Source: Holophagaceae bacterium
Lineage (GTDB): Bacteria; Acidobacteriota; Holophagae; Holophagales; Holophagaceae
Length of the DNA: 6,466 bases
Direction of reading: 5' to 3'
NCBI GenBank assembly: GCA_025353305.1
Contig: JANXQX010000004.1
Coordinates: 1 to 6,466 of the forward strand
This document shows, piece after piece, positions 1 to 6,286 of this stretch (position 1 is its first letter; each line of letters begins with the position of its first letter). Made by a program: the position numbers and the translations under genes. Below the pieces are notes generated by a model. It saw only the letters and a list, made by a program, of their open reading frames with translations. It was not told the DNA's origin and made no database searches.

Positions 1-1
1 C

Positions 2-187
2 AAAACCTCGGCGCTGCTGGATGGCCTGCGCGGTGAAAAGGGCGTCGACAAGAAAGCAGTCGTGGATCTCATTCAACGCGTTTCACAACTGTTGTCTGAT
101 CTGCCTGCGATCCAGGAAATGGATCTGAACCCCGTCATGGCATTCGAGGACTGTGTTTTTGCGGTGGACGGACGGATAAGAATTTGA
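2..187 (+). CDS. Acyl-CoA synthetase (NDP-forming), C-terminal end, partial
   Basis: Only the last 61 residues are present; the gene enters from the left edge in frame 2 and stops at TGA 185-187. The visible part has a helix-rich stretch (LIQRVSQLLSDLPAIQEMD) followed by EMDLNPVMAF and a short strand ending VDGRIRI. This matches the end of the ATP-grasp (beta) part of ADP-forming acetyl/acyl-CoA synthetases, where an E-x-D-[LI]-N-P motif supplies a metal-binding Asn. Such enzymes interconvert acid + CoA + ATP with acyl-CoA + ADP + phosphate in the cytoplasm. The thiolase starts 42 bases downstream on the same strand, so this is probably the activating enzyme of the same operon. The substrate cannot be read from the fragment. 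A succinyl-CoA-synthetase beta-like protein is a less likely alternative. Confidence 0.75.
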   Translation, partial: KTSALLDGLRGEKGVDKKAVVDLIQRVSQLLSDLPAIQEMDLNPVMAFEDCVFAVDGRIRI

Positions 188-218
188 AAAGCAAGCCAAG
201 CAATCCAAATCATCAAAC

Positions 219-224
219 AAGGAA
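219..224 (+). promoter_or_regulatory. Ribosome binding site of the first thiolase
   Basis: AAGGAA lies five bases before ATG 230 in an otherwise A-rich 42-base spacer (188-229). It supports the ATG at 230 as the true start. No promoter or terminator is visible in the spacer. Confidence 0.6.
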
Positions 225-229
225 CACTC

Positions 230-1420
230 ATGTTGACCAAAGCGTTCATCCCCTATGGTGGCTACTTCAGCACTCCCTTTACGCGCTGGCAGGGAAGTTT
301 GGCCAATGAACACTCCATTCAACTGGGAGCCAAAACCTCCAAGCGCTTTTTCGAATCGAAGGGCTGGAATCCTTTAGAGATCCAATACGTCCTGGTCGGC
401 AGCACCGTCTATCAGAAACAGTGGTTCTACAGCGGTCCCTGGGCTGCGGCGTTAATGGGCGCCACAGAGGCGCCGGGCGTCCTCATTAATCAGGCCTGCT
501 CCACCTCCGCCTTCTCCATCTATCAGGCGGGCATGGGTCTTGAGACGGGGCTGTTCGACAACAGCTGGTGCCTCCTGGCGGATCGCTGCTCCAACGGTCC
601 CCACGCCACCTGGCCCAATCCCAACGGTCCTGGCGGCCAGGCCATTGCCGAGGACTGGGTCATGGACAACTTCGGCTTGGACCCATGGGCGGGCGGCGCC
701 ATGATCCAGACCGCGGAAAACGTGGCAAAGGAATATGGGCTGACCAGAAGCGAATGCGATGCCCTGACCCTCCGGCGGCAGGAGCAGTACCAGCAGGCCC
801 TGGCCAAGGACCGCGAATTCCAGAGGCGCTACATGTTCCCGGTCGAAATCCAGGTTTCCAAAAAGAAGATCATCACGGTCGAAGCTGACGAAGGAGTCTT
901 TCCGAGTACGGCAGAAGGGCTCGCGGCGCTCAAGCCGGTCCTCCCAGAAGGCGTGCATACCTATGGAACCCAGACCTATCCAGCGGATGGCAATTGCGGC
1001 ATCGCCGTGACCACGCGTGAGAGGGCCCGTGAACTGAGCGCCGACCCGAACTTGGAAATCCAAGTGATGTCCTTTGGGTTCGCCCGGGCCAAGAAGGGCT
1101 TCATGGGCGCTGCGGTGGCCCCCTCGGCCCAGATGGCCCTCGGCCAGGCAGGTTTGAAGCCCCAGGATCTGGGCGCCATCAAGACCCACAATCCCTTTGC
1201 ATCAAATGATCTGGCCATGGCCAAAGTGCTCGGATTGGATGCGAATGCCATGAACAACTACGGATCTTCTTTGATCTTCGGCCATCCCCAGGCGCCCACC
1301 GGTGCCCGCCTCATCATCGAAGGCATCGAAGAACTCGCCATGAAGGGCGGCGGCTATCTGCTTTTTTCGGGTTGCGCCGCGGGCGATACGGCGGCCTCCA
1401 TCGTTCTCAAGGTCGGGTGA
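230..1420 (+). CDS. Divergent thiolase family protein (acetyl-CoA acetyltransferase-like)
   Basis: This 396-residue protein is close to the usual thiolase length. All four thiolase active-site positions are visible: the nucleophile Cys90 in NQACSTSAFS, His320 in KTHNPFASNDL (in place of the usual H/N-E-A-F-A), His352 in GHPQAPTGAR, and Cys382 in SGCAAGDTAAS (in place of C-x-G-G-G). The N-terminus STPFTRWQGSL replaces the common RTPFGRFGGSL, and the usual GG before the GHP motif reads GS (NNYGSSLIFGHP). It should catalyse CoA-dependent cleavage of a 3-oxoacyl-CoA, or the reverse condensation. The divergent signatures place it away from PhbA and PcaF and recall thiolase-like proteins of anaerobic aromatic pathways such as BbsB, though that resemblance is from memory. 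BbsB-type enzymes work with a small zinc-ribbon/OB partner, and none is encoded next to this gene here. The ATG has an AAGGAA site, and the stop lies four bases before the hydratase start, implying translational coupling. Confidence 0.85.
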   Translation: MLTKAFIPYGGYFSTPFTRWQGSLANEHSIQLGAKTSKRFFESKGWNPLEIQYVLVGSTVYQKQWFYSGPWAAALMGATEAPGVLINQACSTSAFSIYQAGMGLETGLFDNSWCLLADRCSNGPHATWPNPNGPGGQAIAEDWVMDNFGLDPWAGGAMIQTAENVAKEYGLTRSECDALTLRRQEQYQQALAKDREFQRRYMFPVEIQVSKKKIITVEADEGVFPSTAEGLAALKPVLPEGVHTYGTQTYPADGNCGIAVTTRERARELSADPNLEIQVMSFGFARAKKGFMGAAVAPSAQMALGQAGLKPQDLGAIKTHNPFASNDLAMAKVLGLDANAMNNYGSSLIFGHPQAPTGARLIIEGIEELAMKGGGYLLFSGCAAGDTAASIVLKVG

Positions 1421-1424
1421 ATCC

Positions 1425-2207
1425 GTGGACTATCAATTCATCACGATGGAAGAGATGGGCCGGGTCCTGAAACTGAGCCTCCACCGGCCTTCCACCAATG
1501 CCCTGAACCGCGCCTTCGCGGAAGAGCTCTTCAATGCTTTCGGCGAAGTGGATCAGATGGAGGATGTGACGGTGGTGGTCATCACCAGCGCCTTGGAAAG
1601 GGCCTTCATCGCCGGAGCGGACATCAAGGAGATGGCCGCCATGGATCTGGTCGAATCAGAGGCTTTTTCAAAACTCCTGCAAGAGGCCTATTCCATCCTG
1701 CCCCGCATGAAGAAAGTTGTGATCGCGGCGATCAACGGCCACGCGATGGGTGGAGGCTGTGAGCTGACCCTGGCCTGTGATTACCGTTTCATGACGAGAG
1801 GAAAGGCTTTCATCGGCCTGCCCGAGGCTGGCCTGGGCATCGTCCCGGGGGCCGGAGGAACCCAGCGTCTGCCGCGTCTTGTGGGCCTTTCCAATGCCCT
1901 CGACATCCTTCTGCGCGGAAGAACTTTGGGGCCCGAGGAGGCCTTGGCGATCGGCCTGGTGGACCGGCTCTTCGATGCGGAGACCTTCACTTCTGAAGTC
2001 ATGGGGTTCGCCGCCACGCTTGCGTCCGGCGCGGGCAAAGCCCTGGGTTTCATCAAGGCCTCGGTCCACGAAGGCCTCGAACTGCCCATGGACAAAGCCC
2101 TGGATGTTGAACGCAGATACGGCCTGGAAAACCTGCAGACCCGCGACGCCAAAGAGGGCCTGAAGGCCTTCGCGGAAAAACGGAAACCCAACTTCACGAA
2201 TAAATGA
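1425..2207 (+). CDS. Enoyl-CoA hydratase/isomerase (crotonase family)
   Basis: The 260-residue protein has the full crotonase pattern. FIAGADIKEM (61-70) forms the first half of the oxyanion hole, and NGHAMGGGCELTLACDYR (104-121) holds the second half and the catalytic Glu113. LPEAGLGIVPGAGGTQRLPR (132-151) holds the second catalytic Glu134. With both glutamates present it should hydrate trans-2-enoyl-CoA to 3-hydroxyacyl-CoA, the step before the next gene's enzyme; PaaF-like 2,3-dehydroadipyl-CoA hydration is possible. I take GTG 1425 as the start because GGGTGA sits just upstream and the gap to the thiolase stop is only four bases. An in-frame ATG at 1446 (residue 8) is the alternative, but it has no Shine-Dalgarno sequence. 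The C-terminal segment KEGLKAFAEKRKPNF is typical of the family. Substrate chain length cannot be read from sequence. Confidence 0.9.
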   Translation: MDYQFITMEEMGRVLKLSLHRPSTNALNRAFAEELFNAFGEVDQMEDVTVVVITSALERAFIAGADIKEMAAMDLVESEAFSKLLQEAYSILPRMKKVVIAAINGHAMGGGCELTLACDYRFMTRGKAFIGLPEAGLGIVPGAGGTQRLPRLVGLSNALDILLRGRTLGPEEALAIGLVDRLFDAETFTSEVMGFAATLASGAGKALGFIKASVHEGLELPMDKALDVERRYGLENLQTRDAKEGLKAFAEKRKPNFTNK

Positions 2208-2225
2208 ATCAATCACAACATCTTC

Positions 2226-2231
2226 TGGAGG
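2226..2231 (+). promoter_or_regulatory. Ribosome binding site deciding the start of the 3-hydroxyacyl-CoA dehydrogenase
   Basis: TGGAGG lies five bases before ATG 2237. It favours that start over the upstream in-frame ATG at 2204, which overlaps the hydratase stop (ATGA) but has no such site. Confidence 0.75.
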
Positions 2232-2236
2232 ATGCA

Positions 2237-3103
2237 ATGAACATCGAAGAGATCAAGACCATAGGCGTAGCGGGCACCGGCAGCATGGGCGTGGGAATCA
2301 TGCAGGTCGCCGCCCAGGCGGGCTTCCAGGTCAAGGCGGTGGATGTAAGCCAGGCTGCCTGGGATAGGGCCCTCAAGGCGATCACCAAGAGCCTGGAACG
2401 GATGCTCTCCAAGGAGAAGATCACCGAGGAGCAGATGAAGGAGGCGCTTGGGCGGATCAGCTTCTCAACCGACCTCGAGTCCCTGAAAGAAGTGCCCTTC
2501 ATCTTTGAGGCGATCTTCGAAAACCTTGGCGCCAAGAAGGAGTTCTACGAGAAGCTGGATGCCATTTCCCGGGAAGACGTCATCTACGCCAGCAATACTT
2601 CGTCCCTCTCCATCACCGAAATGGCGGCTCTGGTGAAGCATCCGGGCCAGTTCATCGGGATGCATTTCTTCAATCCGGTCCCGATGATGAAGCTGGTGGA
2701 AGTCATTCCGGCCTTGCAGACCGAAAAGGCCACCGTCGACCTGGCCTTGGAGATGGCGAAAAGCCTCGGCAAGACGTCCATCACCTGCAAGGACACCCCG
2801 GGCTTCGTCCTGAACCGCCTGCTCGTTCCCTACATGCTCGATGCGGTCAGGCTTCTAGAGCAGGGCGTGGCTTCCAGGGACGACATCGACACGGCCATGA
2901 AATTGGGGGCCGGCATGCCCATGGGCCCCTTCGAGCTGATGGATTTCACGGGTGTCGAAATCTCCCAGTTCGTGGGGGACATCTTTTTCGAGGCCACCAA
3001 GGAACCCCGCTTCGCGCCTCCAGGGCTGCTTCGGAACATGGTGAAGGCGGGTTATCTGGGCCGGAAGACCGGCCGGGGATTCTACGAGTATCCCGCGAAA
3101 TAA
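2237..3103 (+). CDS. 3-hydroxyacyl-CoA (3-hydroxybutyryl-CoA) dehydrogenase
   Basis: The 288-residue protein matches the usual length of about 282-290 residues for HBD/PaaH-type enzymes. The N-terminal Rossmann fold begins IKTIGVAGTGSMGVG, with the NAD-binding G-x-G-x-x-G at 13-18. The catalytic set is intact: Ser122 in SNTSSLSIT, His143 in GMHFFNPVP with Glu155 in KLVEVI, and Asn193 in GFVLNRLL. Spacing equals that of clostridial HBD (S to H 21, H to N 50). The C-terminal helical domain carries GAGMPMGPFELMDFTG and ends GRKTGRGFYEY. It should oxidise 3-hydroxyacyl-CoA to 3-oxoacyl-CoA with NAD(P) in the cytoplasm, directly after the hydratase and before the thiolases. The start at 2237 is chosen for its strong TGGAGG site and because family members begin at this point; an 11-residue extension from ATG 2204 would overlap the previous stop. 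The TAA stop forms the centre of a perfect palindrome. Confidence 0.93.
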   Translation: MNIEEIKTIGVAGTGSMGVGIMQVAAQAGFQVKAVDVSQAAWDRALKAITKSLERMLSKEKITEEQMKEALGRISFSTDLESLKEVPFIFEAIFENLGAKKEFYEKLDAISREDVIYASNTSSLSITEMAALVKHPGQFIGMHFFNPVPMMKLVEVIPALQTEKATVDLALEMAKSLGKTSITCKDTPGFVLNRLLVPYMLDAVRLLEQGVASRDDIDTAMKLGAGMPMGPFELMDFTGVEISQFVGDIFFEATKEPRFAPPGLLRNMVKAGYLGRKTGRGFYEYPAK

Positions 3104-3110
3104 TTTCGCG
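3094..3110. repeat. Perfect palindrome centred on the dehydrogenase stop codon
   Basis: CGCGAAA, then TAA, then TTTCGCG: a 7-base perfect inverted repeat whose 3-base loop is the stop codon of the 3-hydroxyacyl-CoA dehydrogenase. The full 17 bases are symmetric around one central A. The sequence after it (CTTTCACGC) has no U-run, so it is not a standard intrinsic terminator. It might act as an RNA hairpin, a weak attenuator or a protein-binding site just before the fusion gene. It may also be chance, since half of it is coding. Confidence 0.5.
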
Positions 3111-3140
3111 CTTTCACGCACCACGGAAAAGGGATGGGTC

Positions 3141-6059
3141 ATGGATACTACGACCTTCGAGCCTAAAAAATTCGCAGTCATCGGCGCCGGCCCAGTGGGC
3201 TGTATCGTGGCGGCCTTCCTGGCCAAGGGAGGCTATGAGGTCACCCTTTGCGATATCGACATCAAGCTCCTCGAACCGGCGCTGAATCCGGGGATCATCA
3301 TCGAAGGAACCGACACGCTCCAGGCCAAAGTCACACGGATCACCACCCGGATCGAAGATTTGCATAACGATCCTCCCGATGTGATCGTGGTGGCCGTCAA
3401 GGCCATCGCCCTTCCCGCGGTGGCTTCCGCGCTTCGGGGTTTTTGCGATTCCAAAGGCAAGAGCGGCGGACCCTACGTCATCAGCTGGCAGAACGGCATC
3501 GACACGGAATTCCTGCTTGCCCAGCAACTGGGGAACCGTCCAGTCATGCGGGGCGTGGTCAACCTGGGCTGCGTTCCCATCGAGCCGGGCCGCGTCCGCA
3601 TCGGCTTCCACATCCGCCCCCACCACATCCAGGAACTCGATCCCCGTTCGCGCGATGCCGCCATCGCCATCTGCAGGGTATTCACGGAATGCGGCATGGA
3701 CACATTCCATTCCGAAGAGATCCGCGATCTGGTCTGGCGCAAGGCCATCCTGAACGGCTGCATGAACCCGATCTGCGCCGTGACCGGAAAAACGATGGCC
3801 GAGCTCATCGAGGATCCGATCCTCTTCCATCTGGTGGGCGCCCTCATCAAGGAAGGCGTGGCCGTGGCCCGCGCCAATGAGTATGCCCTGGGTTCGGGCT
3901 TCTACCCGTACTGCATCGATTACATCAAGAGCGCCGGCCATCACAAGCCCTCGATGCTTCAGGACATCGAAGCCGGCCGGCGCACCGAAGTGGACTTCAT
4001 CAACGGCAAGATCGCCGAGTACGGCGCCCAGGCCGAGGTTCCCACGCCTTACAACACCATGATCCGGGGACTGGTCAAGGCGATGGAATCGAAGGGGAAA
4101 GGGAACGGATTGGAAAAGGTGGAAATAGACATCAGGACCAGGGTTGCAGCCCTGACGGCCCGGATGTTCGACACTCCCCAGTACCCATCCCAGGGTGCGG
4201 TGCTGTTCGTGGACCTGGAGCGCCGGAAATCCTTTTCCAAGTTCCTTCCACGGGATGTATTTCGGACCTTTCTCTCCAATCGGGGGGGGAATATGTATCT
4301 CCTCTACAATCTTCTGCTGGAGGGCAGGGAAGCCCTGGATCCTCAGATCCCCTTGGTCTTCGGCAGCGGGGTTCTAACGGTGGCGGCACCATCGACTGCC
4401 CGGGGCCACGTCGCGAGCGTGTCTCCCGACAATCACGCCATTCTTGACAGCAATTGCGTTGATGCCTTCCCGGCCTTCCTTAAGATGCAGGGCTACGATC
4501 ATCTGGTTCTCTACGGCCAGGCTTCCGCGTGGACGCTTCTCGAGTTGTCGGCGGAAGGGACCCGGTTTCATGACGCGGCGCTTTACTTGGGAATGGACAA
4601 CACCGATTTCACCCAGGTCATCGAAAAGGATTTTTCCTGCACCGAACGCAAGGACATGGCCATGGCCCGCATCACCCGTGCGGGGGAAAACCAGGTCCTT
4701 TGCTCGGCGATCATGGGTGGGGCCGATGCCATGTACGCCAGGGGCGGCACCGGGGCCAAGATGGGCGGGCTGAAACTCAAGGCGGTCATGATTCTAGGGC
4801 GCCAGGCCGCACCCGTTCTGTCGCCAGCCGTCCAATGGAGCAACCATTCAACCCATTGGAATGACAATCTCGACGCTGAACACCTGGCCGGTTACCGGGC
4901 TGGATTGGAGGGGTGCCGACACTGCCCCATCCGGTGCAACAACCTGGAGCCCAAAGAAGAGCGAGCGCCTTACGACCAGCGCCATGACCCCGAGTACACA
5001 CCGCCCGAAGGATTGGGGCCGATGGTCGGAATCCATGACCGTGACCGGATTGCACGCCTCGACTCACTGCTCAACAATCTGGGATTGGATCCCGCAAGCA
5101 CCGGCGGTGCCATCGCCTGGGCCATGGAACTCTATCAGCAAGGCATCATCGCCCGGGCGGATACCGGGGGCCTCGAACTCAATCAGGGAAATTTTGAAGC
5201 CGTGGAGAAGCTGCTGTTCATGACCGCCAAACGCGAAGGCTTTGGCGATGTCATCGCGGACTCGACCCAGGCGGTTGAACGCGGAAAGTACCCAGAAAAG
5301 GCACTTCAATTCCGGATGGCTGTGGATGGACAATTCCAATCCGACCCCCATGACGAGAGCATCCTGGAAGGATTCGCCCTGGGCTTTGCCAAGGCGTCCA
5401 GGGAAGGCGAAGAAACGCTCGCCGTTGGGGACGCGGTGGGCATGTGCCGATTCGCCACAAGGCAGACCAATTCCTCGGCCGCGGCTGGACTGGATGACTT
5501 TGCGCATCAAATGAAAGAACTGACCCAGGAAGACTTCTCGATTAAGCAGCTCGAGGAAGTCGGCCTGAATATTTCAGGAATGGAGCGGCTCATCAATTCC
5601 CGCCTGGGCCTGGCTGAGAGGGACGCAGCACTGCTGGACCAGTGGATCGATGAAGAGATCCCGGAAGGCCCCTTCGCCGGAGAGAAAATAGACAAGACCA
5701 AATTCGAGGCGCTGAAGGATGGCTACGGTTCCTTCCTTGGCCAGAATGGGACTGGTTTCCCATCCTTGGAACGTCACCGCGGCCTCGCGGCCGTGACCAC
5801 GGGATTTGCCGTCAAAGTCACGATTCCCGAAGGATTTCCCGGTGTCTCCGAGGGGGCCATCATCCTGGATCAGCCCGTTGAAAATGTCGCCGAGCTCCGG
5901 CTGGCGCTGAAAAAGCGCTTTCCCCTCGCCAGCAAGCAATTCTCCGATAACTCCTTGATCATGGCGGTGGGCGGAACCGTAGTCATGGCGAACGAGAAGG
6001 CCTTTCCGATCCATAACGGCGACGAGATCGCCGTGCTGCGCATGGTTCCGGGGGTGTGA
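3141..6059 (+). CDS. Fusion: ketopantoate-reductase-like dehydrogenase + aldehyde ferredoxin oxidoreductase + MoaD/ThiS-like domain
   Basis: This 972-residue protein joins three domains in one uninterrupted frame. Residues 1-316 are a complete PanE/ApbA-type NADP-dependent 2-oxoacid reductase: dinucleotide motif GAGPVG (15-20) and catalytic Lys201, Asn205 and Asn209 in WRKAILNGCMNP. Ser271 and Glu283 lie in SMLQDIEAGRRTE. All five align in spacing with E. coli PanE K176, N180, N184, S244 and E256. After a charged linker (about 317-345), residues 346-885 are an AOR-family domain: VLFVDL, RGG (381-383), ARGGTGAKMGGLKLKAV (533-549), the cluster cysteines 592, 595, 599 (CRHCPIRC) and 769 (DAVGMC), and PEY with Glu618. 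It should bind a tungsten or molybdenum pterin and one [4Fe-4S] cluster and oxidise an aldehyde with ferredoxin. The segment between Cys599 and Cys769 is about 30 residues shorter than in Pyrococcus AOR. Residues 890-972 are beta-grasp, ending VLRMVPGV rather than Gly-Gly. The gene begins 37 bases after the dehydrogenase; GGGATGGG precedes its ATG. Cytoplasmic; no signal peptide. Substrates are unknown. Confidence 0.88.
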   Translation: MDTTTFEPKKFAVIGAGPVGCIVAAFLAKGGYEVTLCDIDIKLLEPALNPGIIIEGTDTLQAKVTRITTRIEDLHNDPPDVIVVAVKAIALPAVASALRGFCDSKGKSGGPYVISWQNGIDTEFLLAQQLGNRPVMRGVVNLGCVPIEPGRVRIGFHIRPHHIQELDPRSRDAAIAICRVFTECGMDTFHSEEIRDLVWRKAILNGCMNPICAVTGKTMAELIEDPILFHLVGALIKEGVAVARANEYALGSGFYPYCIDYIKSAGHHKPSMLQDIEAGRRTEVDFINGKIAEYGAQAEVPTPYNTMIRGLVKAMESKGKGNGLEKVEIDIRTRVAALTARMFDTPQYPSQGAVLFVDLERRKSFSKFLPRDVFRTFLSNRGGNMYLLYNLLLEGREALDPQIPLVFGSGVLTVAAPSTARGHVASVSPDNHAILDSNCVDAFPAFLKMQGYDHLVLYGQASAWTLLELSAEGTRFHDAALYLGMDNTDFTQVIEKDFSCTERKDMAMARITRAGENQVLCSAIMGGADAMYARGGTGAKMGGLKLKAVMILGRQAAPVLSPAVQWSNHSTHWNDNLDAEHLAGYRAGLEGCRHCPIRCNNLEPKEERAPYDQRHDPEYTPPEGLGPMVGIHDRDRIARLDSLLNNLGLDPASTGGAIAWAMELYQQGIIARADTGGLELNQGNFEAVEKLLFMTAKREGFGDVIADSTQAVERGKYPEKALQFRMAVDGQFQSDPHDESILEGFALGFAKASREGEETLAVGDAVGMCRFATRQTNSSAAAGLDDFAHQMKELTQEDFSIKQLEEVGLNISGMERLINSRLGLAERDAALLDQWIDEEIPEGPFAGEKIDKTKFEALKDGYGSFLGQNGTGFPSLERHRGLAAVTTGFAVKVTIPEGFPGVSEGAIILDQPVENVAELRLALKKRFPLASKQFSDNSLIMAVGGTVVMANEKAFPIHNGDEIAVLRMVPGV

Positions 6060-6090
6060 TTCCAACTGGCATTCACAACAAAGAAAAAGA

Positions 6091-6118
6091 TCACCGCCAA
6101 GACGCCAAGGACGCCAAG
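6091..6118 (+). repeat. Left arm of REP-like inverted repeat
   Basis: The arm is made of three CGCCAAG heptamers at 6095-6101, 6103-6109 and 6112-6118, preceded by TCAC. It matches the reverse complement of 6227-6254 at 25 of 28 positions. Both arms have a GAAAAA-type tract just outside. The pattern recalls the multicopy extragenic CGCCAAG repeats seen in many bacterial genomes. Confidence 0.8.
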
Positions 6119-6226
6119 TCAAAACAAGTTATTCAATTTTACAACGTGGGAATGCATGCAAGCGCACGTCATTTTCATGGCCACACCCAAAACAGATTCG
6201 TGTAAATAAAAACCACATGAGCATTT

Positions 6227-6254
6227 CTTGGCGCTCTTGGTGTCTTGGCGGTGA
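6227..6254 (-). repeat. Right arm of REP-like inverted repeat
   Basis: Reverse complement of the left arm with three differences (arm positions 14, 20 and 21). In a + strand transcript, positions 14 and 20 become G-U pairs, leaving a single A-C mismatch in a 28-base stem. It ends 32 bases before the next start codon. Confidence 0.8.
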
Positions 6255-6273
6255 AGTGTTTTTCAATCAGTCT

Positions 6274-6279
6274 AAGGAA
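6274..6279 (+). promoter_or_regulatory. Ribosome binding site of the pcaF-like thiolase
   Basis: AAGGAA seven bases before ATG 6287, the same type of site as at the first thiolase (219-224). It lies outside the inverted repeat, so the hairpin would not bury it. Confidence 0.6.
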
Positions 6280-6286
6280 ACAGCAA

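Larger units (their letters stand above)
6060..6286. other. Intergenic region between the fusion gene and the pcaF-like gene
   Basis: This 227-base gene-free stretch is more AT-rich than the flanking genes. It is dominated by a pair of 28-base inverted arms (6091-6118 and 6227-6254) around a 108-base centre. The centre is AT-rich in parts (TTTACA at 6138-6143, TGTAAATAAA at 6201-6210) and contains the 8-base palindrome TGCATGCA at 6153-6160. I could not pair a convincing -35 with a -10 box at proper spacing, and there is no terminator with a U-run. A promoter for the downstream thiolase could lie here but is not demonstrated. Confidence 0.6.

Noticed and set aside
452..1189. 245-residue open frame on the - strand across the first thiolase
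   Set aside because: It is opposite a clear thiolase with intact catalytic residues, and its translation shows no family motif. Long antisense frames are common in GC-rich genes.
2204..2236. Upstream ATG (2204) as start of the 3-hydroxyacyl-CoA dehydrogenase
   Set aside because: It would add 11 residues not seen in the family. The ATG at 2237 has a strong TGGAGG site and begins where relatives begin.
3114..3944. 276-residue open frame on the - strand under the dehydrogenase domain of the fusion
   Set aside because: It is fully opposite the conserved PanE-like domain, its Asp/His/Gly-rich composition is typical of antisense frames, and no domain is recognisable.
6138..6143. TTTACA as a -35 promoter box for the downstream thiolase
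   Set aside because: No TATAAT-like sequence lies 16-18 bases downstream; the nearest AT-rich stretch (6201-6210) is too far away.
6152..6205. 17-residue open frame with four His residues in the intergenic region, considered as a leader peptide
   Set aside because: Its only SD-like bases (GGGA) abut the ATG, it lies inside the repeat centre, and no terminator/antiterminator pair follows. Chance is the simplest explanation.
6091..6254. Inverted repeat as a rho-independent terminator
   Set aside because: The loop of 108 bases is too long for a standard terminator. The downstream GTGTTTTTC is a short T tract separated from the stem, so termination is possible but not supported.
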